Shown here: one piece after another, positions 16,198 to 24,692 of the stretch
How positions within the stretch are numbered: the stretch's first letter is position 1
Layout of the letters: each line of letters starts with the position of its first letter
Origin: Lysobacter silvisoli
Lineage (GTDB): Bacteria > Pseudomonadota > Gammaproteobacteria > Xanthomonadales > Xanthomonadaceae
Length of the DNA: 64,000 nt
Assembly: GCF_003382365.1 (NCBI RefSeq)
Contig: NZ_QTSU01000001.1
Coordinates: 558,001 to 622,000 of the forward strand
Reading direction: 5' to 3'
The notes under the pieces: generated by a model
Told to the model about the DNA's origin: nothing
Seen by the model: only the letters and a program-made list of their open reading frames with translations
The model's database searches: none
Made by a program: the position numbers and the translations under genes

Positions 16198-16976
16198 GGG
16201 CGCTCCTTGGGGAACCAGGGGAACAGCATCGGCGTGGTGCGCTGGTAGCGCGCGTAGTCTTCGCCGCGCGTGCGCAGCGCCTGCGCTTCGGTGAAGGGAA
16301 TGCCGCTGAGCCAGCGCAGGAACGCGTACATCAGCACCGGCCCGGTCCAGGCCAGCGCGGCGATCGGCGCGCCCACGGCGAGCAGTACGTAGGCGAACCA
16401 GTGCAGCCATTCGAAGAAGTAGTTGGGATGGCGCGACCAGCGCCACAGGCCCTGGCGGCAGGTCTTGCCGCGATGGCCAGGATCGGCGCGGAAGCGCGCC
16501 AGTTGCCGGTCGGCGACGGTCTCGCCGGTCACGCTGCCCAGCCACACGGCCACGCCGGCGGCGAGCCAGCCGTTCCAACCCGCTTGCGGGTTGGCGGCCA
16601 CGGCCAGGAACGGCAGCGCGAACAGCGCGACCAGCAACGCCTGGAACTGGAACATCGCCGCCCATTTCAACGGCGCCGCGCCCCAGCGCCGGCGCAGTTG
16701 CGCGTAGCGGCCGTCCTCGGCTTCGCCGCGCACGCGGTGCAGCAGGTGCAGGCCCAGGCGCAGACCCCAGGCGCCGCCCAGCACCCCGAGCAGCAGGCGC
16801 GGCAGCGGCGCGCCGCCGCCGGTGACGGCGGCCAGCACGGCCGCGCCGCCCAGGCCGAAGGACCACACCACATCGACGAGGCCGGCGTTGGCGGTGCGCT
16901 GCTGCCGCGCCCAGGCGATGGCTTGTGCGATCGCGGCCAGCGCCCAGATCAGCAGGGCTTGGTGGACGGGAGTCAT
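16194..16976 (-). CDS. DUF1295 (steroid 5-alpha-reductase-like) membrane protein
   Basis: 260 residues, about six membrane helices. The signature region near the end has RHPNYFFEWLHWFAYVL, followed by GIPFTEAQALRTRGEDYARY, typical of DUF1295 and the related isoprenylcysteine methyltransferase-like fold. The family is predicted to act on lipid or steroid-like double bonds with NADPH. It overlaps the genes on both sides by four bases, so it is coupled within the lipid operon. Confidence 0.88.
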   Translation of the reverse strand: MTPVHQALLIWALAAIAQAIAWARQQRTANAGLVDVVWSFGLGGAAVLAAVTGGGAPLPRLLLGVLGGAWGLRLGLHLLHRVRGEAEDGRYAQLRRRWGAAPLKWAAMFQFQALLVALFALPFLAVAANPQAGWNGWLAAGVAVWLGSVTGETVADRQLARFRADPGHRGKTCRQGLWRWSRHPNYFFEWLHWFAYVLLAVGAPIAALAWTGPVLMYAFLRWLSGIPFTEAQALRTRGEDYARYQRTTPMLFPWFPKERP

Positions 16977-17509
16977 GAGCGGGTACTGTGCGTGGCGGCG
17001 CCGGGCCAGGGCGTGACGGCGATGCGCAACAGCACCGGCAGCGCGCAGGCCCAGGCGGCGGCGAGCACGGCCAACGCGGGCCAGGCGGGATCGGGAAAAT
17101 CCACCGCGCCGAAGCCGCGAGCGGCGCCCAGGTAGGCCAGCGGCCCGCCCACGCCGGCGAACGCGGTCGCTGACCACGGCCGCCGCGCGAACCAGGCCAG
17201 CGAGTGATTCAAGGTCAAAGCGAACGCGCCCCACAACAGCACGATCCACGGCGGCGCCGGCAGAGCGGGCGCAGGCGAGGCGTACCGCAGCAATCCGCTG
17301 GCCGCGCAGGCGCCGTCCACGATCAGGCCGCAGGCCAACGCGGCCAACAGCACGCGGGTGTCGGCCGCGCGCTGGCGCGAGGCGCGCCATTGCCAGGCGA
17401 TGAAGCCCACGCAGGCGAGCATGCCCAGCCAGGCCTGGCCGCGTGCGGCGCTGCAGACGGCGGCCAGCCACGCGGCCTGATAGCCCAGCGCATTGGCCCA
17501 GAACGCCAT
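16973..17509 (-). CDS. DUF2878-type membrane protein
   Basis: 178 residues with five to six hydrophobic helices. The start MAFWANALGYQAAWLAAV and the later PPWIVLLWGAFALTLNHSLA, with a conserved His-Ser after an Asn-x-x-x pattern, fit DUF2878. That family is regularly found next to DUF1365, CFA synthase and DUF1295 genes, as here. Function unknown. It starts two bases past the end of the CFA synthase gene and overlaps the DUF1295 gene by four. Confidence 0.82.
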   Translation of the reverse strand: MAFWANALGYQAAWLAAVCSAARGQAWLGMLACVGFIAWQWRASRQRAADTRVLLAALACGLIVDGACAASGLLRYASPAPALPAPPWIVLLWGAFALTLNHSLAWFARRPWSATAFAGVGGPLAYLGAARGFGAVDFPDPAWPALAVLAAAWACALPVLLRIAVTPWPGAATHSTRS

Positions 17510-17510
17510 C

Positions 17511-18779
17511 TCAAGCCTCCACCAGCCCGGGCAGATAAGAGCCGCCGCGGTAGCCGGGCTTGGCCAGCAGCAGGTGGGCCACGCCGATGGAGCGCTCCAG
17601 GAAGCCGCCTTCGCAGTAGGCCAGGTAGAACTCCCACATGCGCGCGAAGCGCTCGTCGAAGCCTTGCGCGCGCACCAGCTCGCGCTGGGCCAGGAAGCGC
17701 TGCCGCCACGCGTGCAGCGTGCGCGCGTAGGACGGACCGAAGTCTTCCAGATGCACCAGGGCCAGGTCGCAGCTGCGGGTCTTGGCCGCCAGCAGGGCGG
17801 CGATGGACGGAATGAACGAGCCGGGGAAGATGTGGCGCTTGATGAAGTCCACCGAGCGCACGGCTTGTTCGTAACGATGGTCTTCGATGGTGATGGCCTG
17901 GATCAGGGCCAGGCCGTCGGGCTTGAGCAGGCGGCCCAGCATGGCGAAGTAGGTGGGCAGGTAGTGCGGGCCGATGGCCTCGACCATCTCGATCGACACC
18001 AGCTTGTCGTATTGCCCCTGCAGGTCGCGATAGTCCGACAGCAGCACGGTCACCCGGTCCTGCAGGCCGGCCTCGGCCACGCGCTGGCGGGCCAGGGCGT
18101 GCTGTTCGTGCGAGATAGTGGTGGTGGTGACGCGGCAGCCGTGCGCGCGCGCGGCGTGCACGGCGAAGCCGCCCCAGCCGCTGCCGATCTCGATCACGTG
18201 ATCCTCGGGCGTCAGCCGCAGCTTTTCGCAGATGCGCGCCAGCTTGCGCGCCGACGCCGTTTCCAGGGTGTCGTCGTCGCCGGCGTACAGGGCCGAGGAG
18301 TACATCAGATCCTCGGACAGGAACAGGCGGAAGAACGGATTGCCCAGGTCGTAGTGCGCGGCGATGTTGCGGCGCGCGCCCAGCCGCGTGTTGCGGCGCA
18401 GGGCGTGCGCGGCGCGCAGGGCCCACCCGCCCAACCGCGCGGGGCCGCGTTCCATCGCGTCGAGCAGGTCGCGGTTGCGCACCAGCAAACGCACCAGGCC
18501 GACCAGGTCGCTGCAGTCCCAGGCGCCGTCCATGTAAGCCTCGGCGGCGCCGACGCTGCCCTGACCGGCCAGCGCGCGGTAGAAGCCGCTGTGATGCACG
18601 CTCAGGCGCAGCGGTGGAGCGGCGCCGGTGGTTTGGCCGAACTGGGCGACGCCCAGCGGATCGGTCAGTTCCACCGCGCCGCCCTGCAGGGCATCGAGCT
18701 GGGCCAGCAGCCGCGTGCGCAGGCAGCGGTCCAGCGTGCCGAAGGCCGCGGCGGGGTTGGGGCGTACGGCGCTGTTCAT
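17511..18779 (-). CDS. Cyclopropane-fatty-acyl-phospholipid synthase
   Basis: 422 residues, full family length. AHYDLGNPFFRLFLSEDLMY (141-160) is the lipid-entry signature, EIGSGWGGFAVHAA (197-210) the SAM motif, and SIEMVEAIGPHY the catalytic-loop motif with the bicarbonate Glu. The enzyme transfers a methylene from SAM to cis double bonds in membrane phospholipid. An operon with a desaturase, a flavin oxidoreductase and an ECF sigma factor suggests a stress-induced membrane-lipid change. Its start overlaps the end of DUF1365 by four bases. Confidence 0.93.
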   Translation of the reverse strand: MNSAVRPNPAAAFGTLDRCLRTRLLAQLDALQGGAVELTDPLGVAQFGQTTGAAPPLRLSVHHSGFYRALAGQGSVGAAEAYMDGAWDCSDLVGLVRLLVRNRDLLDAMERGPARLGGWALRAAHALRRNTRLGARRNIAAHYDLGNPFFRLFLSEDLMYSSALYAGDDDTLETASARKLARICEKLRLTPEDHVIEIGSGWGGFAVHAARAHGCRVTTTTISHEQHALARQRVAEAGLQDRVTVLLSDYRDLQGQYDKLVSIEMVEAIGPHYLPTYFAMLGRLLKPDGLALIQAITIEDHRYEQAVRSVDFIKRHIFPGSFIPSIAALLAAKTRSCDLALVHLEDFGPSYARTLHAWRQRFLAQRELVRAQGFDERFARMWEFYLAYCEGGFLERSIGVAHLLLAKPGYRGGSYLPGLVEA

Positions 18780-19546
18780 GCCTGCGTCTCCAGCGTGGCA
18801 GGGTGGTCGTGGACGGGGGTGCGCTTGAGCCACAGGCGCAGCGCCTGCCAGTGGATGGCGCCGATCACCTGCGCGGTCATCAGCGGGTAGCGCCACAGCA
18901 CGCGCGCCAGATGGGCGCCGGTGAGCGCGCGACGGCGCAGCGATAGGCTGGCGTCGAACTCGCGCCGGTCTTCGCCGTACACGTCCATGTGCACGCGCAG
19001 GTCGTCGCCGGGCGCGGTGAACGACCAGGCGTAGCGGCGGTCCATGGGCAGGAAGGGCGAGACGTGGAAGGTCTTGTCGAAGCGCCAGCGCAGGGCGCGG
19101 CCGCGCGCTTGCGCGGTGCCGACGGGCAGCACGTAGGCGTGCCGCTCGTTCCACGGCGTGTTGGTGATTTCCGCAACGATCGCCTGCAGCCGGCCGTCGT
19201 CGCCATGGCAGTAGTAGAACGCGACCGGGTTGAAGCTGTAGCCGGCGTAGCGCAGATGCGCGAGCAAGCGCACCGGCCCGAGGGGACGCACGCCGGTGGC
19301 GGCCTGCACGCGGTCGCGCACGGCCTCGGCCAGCGGCTGCGACGGGTCGCCCAGGAAATCCCGGCGATGAAACGCGGCCAGATTGCGCCGGTGCGCGGAC
19401 CACAGCCAGCGCTCGCGGAAAATAAGATCGACTTCGTCCAGGTCCAGGTACAGCAGGGCCAGGCCGTATTCGAACGCGTGCGGCCGCGGCGCGTGGCGGC
19501 GATGGTGCACGCGGCCTTCGTAGATGGCGCTGGCCCACGCGCTCAT
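18776..19546 (-). CDS. DUF1365 protein
   Basis: 256 residues. The start SAIYEGRVHHRRHAPRPHAF and the motifs YAGYSFNPVAFYYCH, DKTFHVSPFLPMDRRYAW and LMTAQVIGAIHWQALRLW are those of DUF1365. The family almost always lies between a flavin-containing amine-oxidase-like gene and CFA synthase, as here, but has no proven activity. It contains no signal peptide and may sit at the membrane surface. It overlaps both neighbours by four bases. Confidence 0.93.
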   Translation of the reverse strand: MSAWASAIYEGRVHHRRHAPRPHAFEYGLALLYLDLDEVDLIFRERWLWSAHRRNLAAFHRRDFLGDPSQPLAEAVRDRVQAATGVRPLGPVRLLAHLRYAGYSFNPVAFYYCHGDDGRLQAIVAEITNTPWNERHAYVLPVGTAQARGRALRWRFDKTFHVSPFLPMDRRYAWSFTAPGDDLRVHMDVYGEDRREFDASLSLRRRALTGAHLARVLWRYPLMTAQVIGAIHWQALRLWLKRTPVHDHPATLETQA

Positions 19547-20838
19547 GCGGCCGCCTGCCATGCGCGCGCGTCGTGGCCGTTGCGCGTGCCCGCCTGCGAC
19601 CAGGGCGCGCCCAGGGCCTGCGCGACTTCCACGCCGCTGCGGATGCCGTCTTCGTGGAAGCCCCAGCCCCAGTAAGCGCCGGCGTACCAGGTGCGGCGCA
19701 GGCCCTGGATCTGCGGCTTGCGCGCCTGCGCGGCCACGGCCGCGGGCGTGTAGACCGGATGGTGGTAGCGGCGCCGGACCAGGATGCGCGCGGGGTCGAT
19801 GTCCTGGCTGCGGTTGAGCGAGACCACCAGCGGTGTGGCCACCGGCAGGCCTTGCAGCAGGTTCATGCAGTAGCTGACGGTGCAGACCCCGGCCGGATCG
19901 GCGGGCAGGTAGGCGTTCCAGGCGGCCCAGGCCTTGCGCCGGCGCGGCAGCAGCGTCGCGTCGGTATGCAGCACGGTGTCGTTGGCCTGGTAGGCGATCG
20001 CGCCCAGCACGGCGCGTTCGGCGGCGTCGGCGTCTTCCAGCAAGGCCAGCGACTGGTCGCTGTGGCCGGCCAGCACGACCTGGTCGTAGCGCTCGCAGCC
20101 GTGGTCGCAGCGCAGGGTCACGCCGTGCTCGTCGCGCGCCACCCCGCGCACGGGCGTGCCCAGGCGCACTTGCACGTTCCAGCGCGCGGCCATGGCGTCG
20201 ATGTAGCGGCGCGAGCCGCCGCGCACCACCCGCCACGGCGGCCGGCCGCTGAGCTGCAGCATGTGGTGGTTGGCCATGAACCGCACCAGGTACTGCGCCG
20301 GAAACGCGAGGATGCCGCTGGCCGGCGACGACCACAGCGCGCTGGCCATGGGCACCAGATGTTGGTGCACGAACGCCTCGCCGTAGCCGTGGGACCGCAT
20401 GTAGTCGCCCAGCGTGGGGCCGGGGCCGGGCAGGTCCAGCAGCGCCGGCGCGGCGCGGTAGAAGCGCGCCAGATCGCGCAGCATGCCCCAGAAGCGCGGC
20501 GAGCACAGGTTGCGGCGCTGGCAGAACAGCGTGTCCAGGGAGGTGGCGTTGTACTCCAGCCCGCTGCGCGCGTCCTGTACCGAGAAGCTCATGACGGTGG
20601 GCTGCGAGGCCACGCCCAGTTCGTCCAGCAGGCGCGTGAGCAAGGGGTAGTGGATCGGGTTGTGGACGATGAAGCCGGTGTCCACGTCCACGACGCGGTT
20701 GTCGATGCCGATGCGGTGGGTGTCGGTGTGGCCGCCCAGGCGGTCCTGCGCCTCGTACAGCACGACCTCGTGCCGGCGCGACAGCAGCCAGGCCGCGGAA
20801 AGACCGCTGATGCCGCTGCCGACCACGGCGATGCGCAT
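19543..20838 (-). CDS. FAD-dependent amine-oxidase-like oxidoreductase
   Basis: 431 residues. The FAD-binding start is MRIAVVGSGISGLSAAWLLS, followed by EAQDRLGGHTDTHRIG (typical of the 'NAD(P)-binding, amine oxidase' group) and a C-terminal GAYWGWGFHEDGIRSGVEVA FAD motif. The family is related to protoporphyrinogen oxidase and phytoene desaturase-type enzymes; with DUF1365 and CFA synthase it forms a widely conserved trio. Substrate unknown, likely an acyl chain. It ends with a four-base overlap into DUF1365. Confidence 0.9.
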   Translation of the reverse strand: MRIAVVGSGISGLSAAWLLSRRHEVVLYEAQDRLGGHTDTHRIGIDNRVVDVDTGFIVHNPIHYPLLTRLLDELGVASQPTVMSFSVQDARSGLEYNATSLDTLFCQRRNLCSPRFWGMLRDLARFYRAAPALLDLPGPGPTLGDYMRSHGYGEAFVHQHLVPMASALWSSPASGILAFPAQYLVRFMANHHMLQLSGRPPWRVVRGGSRRYIDAMAARWNVQVRLGTPVRGVARDEHGVTLRCDHGCERYDQVVLAGHSDQSLALLEDADAAERAVLGAIAYQANDTVLHTDATLLPRRRKAWAAWNAYLPADPAGVCTVSYCMNLLQGLPVATPLVVSLNRSQDIDPARILVRRRYHHPVYTPAAVAAQARKPQIQGLRRTWYAGAYWGWGFHEDGIRSGVEVAQALGAPWSQAGTRNGHDARAWQAAA

Positions 20839-20839
20839 G

Positions 20840-21796
20840 TCAGCCCCCCGCCCGGGCCAGCACCGCGGCCGGCACCGGCTTGAGATCGCGCACCAGCCCG
20901 AGGGCCTGCAGCAGACGCAGCCCGTACCAAGTGATGTCGATTTCCCACCAGCGGAAGCCCTGGCGCGCGCTGCCGGGAAAATAGTGGTGGTTGTTGTGCC
21001 AGCCTTCGCCGAAGGTCAGCAGGGCCAACCAAAGATTGTTGCGGCTGTCGTCGCGGGTGTCGTAGCGGCGGCGGCCCCAGCGGTGCGCCAGCGAGTTGAT
21101 GGTGACGGTGGCGTGGAACAGCGCCACGGTGGAGACGAAGAAGCCCCACACCAGCAATTGCGGGCCGTCGGTGCCCAGGCCCGGCGCCCAGCGCTCGAGC
21201 GCGGCGCCGAGGCCGTACAGCGCCGCCGCCAGCGCCAGCGGCACCACGGTGTCGTAGCGGTCCAGCCAGCGCAGCTCGGGGAAGCGCAGCCAGTCGCGGA
21301 TGCGCGCGGGGTCGGTGCGGAAGCCGGCGCGGGTGAGGAACCAGCCCACGTGGCTGCGCCAGAAGCCCTTGCGCGGGGTGTGCGGGTCGGCGGGGGTGTC
21401 GGCGTGGGCATGGTGGTGGCGGTGATGCGCGGCCCACCACAGCGGACCGCGCTGCACCGAGGCGGCGCCGAGCATGGCGAATAAAAATTGCACCGGTCGC
21501 GAGGTGCGAAAGGTCCGGTGCGAAAAATAGCGGTGGTAGAAGCCGGTGAGCGCGAACATACGCACGGCGTACAAGGCCACGGCTATCCCCACGGCCGTGG
21601 CCGACGCACCGACCCAGAACACCGCTATGCAGGCCAGGTGCATGGCCAGAAACGGCAGCGCGCGCAGCCAGTCGACGCGGTCGTCCAGCGCGGGATCGCC
21701 CTCGCGTTCGGCGGCGGCGGTGTCGAACCAGCGAACGAAGGTGGTCCAGCGCCCGCGTGGGGCTGGGCTGGCCGGAGAGGGTGGGCTGGCCGACAT
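20840..21796 (-). CDS. Acyl-CoA/phospholipid fatty acid desaturase
   Basis: 318 residues from ATG 21796. Three histidine boxes: HRYFSH (88-93), HRHHH (125-129, H-x-x-H-H) and HNNHHYFP near 264. Four membrane segments. It belongs to the delta-9-type desaturase family that uses a di-iron centre and oxygen to place a cis double bond. It is the first gene of the run down to 14582, directly downstream of the ECF-type promoter at 21823-21849, and would supply the double bond that CFA-type methyltransferases act on. Confidence 0.93.
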   Translation of the reverse strand: MSASPPSPASPAPRGRWTTFVRWFDTAAAEREGDPALDDRVDWLRALPFLAMHLACIAVFWVGASATAVGIAVALYAVRMFALTGFYHRYFSHRTFRTSRPVQFLFAMLGAASVQRGPLWWAAHHRHHHAHADTPADPHTPRKGFWRSHVGWFLTRAGFRTDPARIRDWLRFPELRWLDRYDTVVPLALAAALYGLGAALERWAPGLGTDGPQLLVWGFFVSTVALFHATVTINSLAHRWGRRRYDTRDDSRNNLWLALLTFGEGWHNNHHYFPGSARQGFRWWEIDITWYGLRLLQALGLVRDLKPVPAAVLARAGG

Positions 21797-21822
21797 CGCA
21801 CGCTCCTGTGTATAGGAGCGCT

Positions 21823-21849
21823 TACGCACGACGGCGGAGTTCGGATGCA
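21823..21849 (-). promoter_or_regulatory. ECF sigma-type promoter for the lipid operon
   Basis: Read on the minus strand: TGCATCC (21849-21843), 16-base spacer, CGTA (21826-21823). The same TGCATCC-N16-CGTA pattern occurs at 22654-22680 and 24006-24032. The -10 end lies about 27 bases before the desaturase ATG. The identical spacer at three places inside one sigma/ChrR locus makes an ECF promoter likely. Confidence 0.8.
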
Positions 21850-21857
21850 GGCGGCGC

Positions 21858-22622
21858 TCAGAACGGGCAGCGGCCGTCCAAGGGCAGGCGGCGCGCGGCC
21901 TCGACGTCGGCCGCATCGGCGTCGGCGGCGGCCGCGGCGAAGGCGATGCGCACCTGCGGGTAGCGGCCGCGCGCGTCGCGCAGGTTGCCGGTGCCGTCGA
22001 ACTGCAGCAGGCGCCGGTCCTGGCGCGCGTAGATCAGCTGCACGTCCGGGACCGCGAAGCCGAACCAGGCGTCCAGGCGCATGCGCAAGCGCTCGGCGCG
22101 GATGCCGTTCCAGTCGATGCTGTCGATGCGTTGCACACGCACCGGGAAGTAGCGCTGCCGGCTGGGCAGCAGGAATTGCAGGCGCACGGCGCGCCCGGCC
22201 AGCAGGTCGGACCAGTGCGCGCGCACCGCCGCGTCGAAGCCGGCGTCGATCACCGCGCCGGCCGGCGCGGGCAGCGGGCGCTCGCGCCGATGTCCGTCCT
22301 CGCGCACGTACACGATCGGCGCGCGGCCACCGCGCGCGCCTTCGGCGTAACCGTCGCGTCCGTCTTCCAGGGTGAAGTCGGGCGCCATGCCGGCGCCGAG
22401 CACCTGCTTGCGCGCGAAGGCGCGCCCATCCGGGCAGCGGTACAGCACCCAGCGCTGCGGCGAGTCGCCCGGCAGCACCCAGTGGGTTTCGCGGTACAAC
22501 AGCCGCGCGCTGCCGGCGGCGCGCACCTCGGCGGCCTCGCGCCGCACCGGCGCGGCCGCGTGCGCGCCGGGCCAGCTCAGGGCGCACAGCACTGCGGCGC
22601 CGATCGCGGCGGTACGGGCCAT
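21858..22622 (-). CDS. Secreted protein of unknown function in the ECF regulon
   Basis: 254 residues with a signal peptide (about 1-23, AAIGAAVLCALSWPGAHAAA). The rest holds a segment RWVLYRCPDGRAFARKQVLG and RLRMRLDAWFGFAVPDVQLIY, all without a known signature. It has its own TGCATCC-N16-CGTA promoter and stands between chrR and the desaturase. Expected location: periplasm. In other genomes a protein of this kind sits beside the DUF1365-CFA set, but I cannot name a family. Confidence 0.8.
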   Translation of the reverse strand: MARTAAIGAAVLCALSWPGAHAAAPVRREAAEVRAAGSARLLYRETHWVLPGDSPQRWVLYRCPDGRAFARKQVLGAGMAPDFTLEDGRDGYAEGARGGRAPIVYVREDGHRRERPLPAPAGAVIDAGFDAAVRAHWSDLLAGRAVRLQFLLPSRQRYFPVRVQRIDSIDWNGIRAERLRMRLDAWFGFAVPDVQLIYARQDRRLLQFDGTGNLRDARGRYPQVRIAFAAAAADADAADVEAARRLPLDGRCPF

Positions 22623-22653
22623 CGTGGTGTTCTCCTGCAGGGACGAGCGTGCT

Positions 22654-22680
22654 TACGCTCGCGCAGGGCGCGCGGATGCA
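22654..22680 (-). promoter_or_regulatory. ECF sigma-type promoter for the secreted-protein gene
   Basis: Minus strand: TGCATCC (22680-22674), 16-base spacer, CGTA (22657-22654). The -10 end is about 30 bases before ATG 22622. Same spacing as at 21823-21849 and 24006-24032. Confidence 0.8.
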
Positions 22681-22687
22681 GCGCGGG

Positions 22688-23359
22688 TCAGATCCCGAAC
22701 ACGGGCTGCAGCTTGCGCGCCAGCCAGCTCTGGAAGCGCAGCGGCGCGTCCAGCGCGGCCACGCAGATGCACGGCACGCCGGCCGCGGTGGTGGGCTGGT
22801 GCTCGACCTGCGCGTCCAGATCGGCGACGTCGCCGACGGCGAAATGGCCCAGGGCGTCGTCGTAGGCGCCGTGCAGGATCTGGGTGAGTTCGCTGCCCTG
22901 GTGGCTGTGCACGGGCATGCGCCGGCCCGGGCCGATCTTCAGCATCAGCAAGGTGCCGCCGGTGGGGCCGGCGACGCGGATGTAGCGCATGCCCGGCCCC
23001 ATCCAGCGCCATTTCAGCGCGCGCAGGGAGCTGCCGAAATACGGGTGCAGCGGCGCCGGCAGGCGGTCGGGATCGGGCGGGAGCGGCGCCGGTGCGTCCG
23101 GTAGGTCCGGGATGGGCGCGTCCAACAGGTCCAGCATCGCGCTGCGCAGGTGTTGCTGGCGCTCGCCGTTGGCGTGCGCGGGCTGCTGCTGCTCCATCAA
23201 GGTTCCGCCGATGCGCTCGGCCCGGGCCAGTTCGCGCCGGCAATGCGCGCAGCCGTCCAGGTGGGTGGCGGCGATCGCCGACAGCTCCGGCGACAGCGCG
23301 CCGGAGGCGTAGCTGATCAGGGTCGCCGGATCGAGGTGGTGGCGCGGCTGGGCGCTCAT
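22688..23359 (-). CDS. chrR: ChrR-type anti-sigma factor with cupin domain
   Basis: 223 residues. The N-terminal zinc anti-sigma domain shows His33-x3-Cys37-x2-Cys40 (HLDGCAHC). The C-terminal half is a cupin with metal ligands His151, His153, Glu157 (VHSHQGSELTQ) and His187. ChrR of Rhodobacter binds its ECF sigma factor RpoE and releases it under singlet oxygen. Here it overlaps the sigma gene by four bases (ATGA), so they are co-expressed and translationally coupled. ChrR presumably controls the three promoters in this locus. Confidence 0.95.
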   Translation of the reverse strand: MSAQPRHHLDPATLISYASGALSPELSAIAATHLDGCAHCRRELARAERIGGTLMEQQQPAHANGERQQHLRSAMLDLLDAPIPDLPDAPAPLPPDPDRLPAPLHPYFGSSLRALKWRWMGPGMRYIRVAGPTGGTLLMLKIGPGRRMPVHSHQGSELTQILHGAYDDALGHFAVGDVADLDAQVEHQPTTAAGVPCICVAALDAPLRFQSWLARKLQPVFGI

Positions 23360-23976
23360 GGCGCGGCCCCTAGTTGGCCCTGCAGGCGCAGGAATGCGCG
23401 GCGCAGATGCGATTTCACGGTGCCCAGGGGAAGGCCGAGTTCGGCGGCGATCTCCTGGTGGGTCTTGGCTTCGAAGTACGACATGCGGATCAATCGGGCC
23501 TGGACGGGCGACAGGTCGTCTATGCGGCGTTGCAGCTGCACCTGGTCGGCGTAGTCCTCCGCGGTGCAGGCGCTGCCGTCCGGCGCGGCGTCCAGCGCGT
23601 CCTGCGCTGCCGGCGCGCGGCCGGCGTCGCGGCGCAGCTGGTCGATCTGCAGGTTGCGGGCGATGCGGAACAGCCAGGTGCTGACCGCGCTGCGCGCCGG
23701 GTCGTAATGGGCGGCGCGCTGCCACAGCCGCAGCAGCGATTCCTGCGCCAGGTCTTCGGCCGTGGACGCGGGCGCGCCGATGCCGCGCAGGTACAGGCAC
23801 AGGCGCGGCATGAAATGGTCGTAGATCCGCATGAAGCTGTCGCGATCGCGCCGCTGCGCCACCGCCGCCATTTCGCCGGACCAGTCCTTGGCCTCGCACG
23901 CGTCGGTGACGGGCGCGGACATGCGTCTAGCCGCCTCGAAAGGCGAAGGCGATTCGCTGGGCGAGAGTATGGGCAT
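23356..23976 (-). CDS. ECF sigma factor (RpoE/ECF11-type)
   Basis: 206 residues from ATG 23976; an ATG at 23922 gives 188 residues and is an equally good start. Region 2 is IYDHFMPRLCLYLRGIGA with AEDLAQESLLRLW; region 4 is HQEIAAELGLPLGTVKSHLRRA. It is the partner of the ChrR factor encoded next to it. The promoter at 24006-24032 would place its RNA start about 20 bases before ATG 23976, so it is predicted to drive its own gene. By family it responds to singlet oxygen or organic peroxides. Confidence 0.93.
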   Translation of the reverse strand: MPILSPSESPSPFEAARRMSAPVTDACEAKDWSGEMAAVAQRRDRDSFMRIYDHFMPRLCLYLRGIGAPASTAEDLAQESLLRLWQRAAHYDPARSAVSTWLFRIARNLQIDQLRRDAGRAPAAQDALDAAPDGSACTAEDYADQVQLQRRIDDLSPVQARLIRMSYFEAKTHQEIAAELGLPLGTVKSHLRRAFLRLQGQLGAAP

Positions 23977-24005
23977 GGCGCACGCGCATAAGGGTACCAG
24001 CGCTG

Positions 24006-24032
24006 TACGCGCCGGGCGGCGGTTTGGATGCA
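24006..24032 (-). promoter_or_regulatory. ECF sigma-type autoregulatory promoter of the sigma/chrR operon
   Basis: Minus strand: TGCATCC (24032-24026), 16-base spacer, CGTA (24009-24006). In the 164-base gap between pgaD and the sigma gene. The -10 continues as CGTACAG instead of CGTAAG found at the other two sites. Confidence 0.75.
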
Positions 24033-24140
24033 CCCGCCCCGCCGCCGGGGCCGGGATGCGGTAGCGGCGCGCCCCGCCGCCCCTGCGGGGCGTCACGGGC
24101 CGCCGGCAGGGCAATGCGGTGCGCGCCGCCGCGCAGAAAC

Positions 24141-24692
24141 TCAGGCGGGCATGGGCAGGGCCGCGTCGGCCTGCGCGATTTCGCGCAGCCCGCGCGGCAC
24201 CGCGAACTCCGGGTCCATGTTCAACACGACCACGCGCGAGCCGTTGAGCTGCACGCCCAGCTGCGGCGTCGCGCCCAGCGCATGGGCGATGTCGTCCAGC
24301 GGCGTCGGCGGCGGGGCGCCGCGGCGGTCCTTGCCGGCGAAGCGCCAGCGGTTGTACTCGGCCCAGGCGATCAGCAGCAGGGCGGCGCACAGGGCCAGGC
24401 TGGGCAGGGCGATCAGCAGGAAGGGTTCGACGCGGTGCTGGCGCAGGTAGAGTTCGAAGTAGGCGTTGCGGATGCCCAGCAGCCACAGAATCATGGTGAT
24501 GGCGGGCGTCCACAGGTACACGTACACGCCCCAGAAGGCGGCGGTGACGAAGCCCCAGGCGGTGCGGCGCAGGCGCGGCTGGGCGCGCGGGCGCTGGATC
24601 AGGCGCGAATCGTGCTTGGCTTCGGTCTGGCGCTTGGCGTTGGAGCGCGCGGTGGTCTTGTCGGCCGACTGGCCGGATGCGGGCGTGTTCAT
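24141..24692 (-). CDS. pgaD: PgaD, small inner-membrane subunit of the PNAG synthase
   Basis: 183 residues. A charged N-terminus of about 40 residues is followed by two membrane segments (AWGFVTAAFWGVYVYLWTP, then FLLIALPSLALCAALLLIAW) and a soluble C-terminal tail. PgaD is needed for PgaC activity and, with it, forms the c-di-GMP receptor in E. coli. It overlaps pgaC by four bases. The sequence of the family is poorly conserved; position as the fourth gene of pgaABCD is decisive. Confidence 0.85.
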   Translation of the reverse strand: MNTPASGQSADKTTARSNAKRQTEAKHDSRLIQRPRAQPRLRRTAWGFVTAAFWGVYVYLWTPAITMILWLLGIRNAYFELYLRQHRVEPFLLIALPSLALCAALLLIAWAEYNRWRFAGKDRRGAPPPTPLDDIAHALGATPQLGVQLNGSRVVVLNMDPEFAVPRGLREIAQADAALPMPA

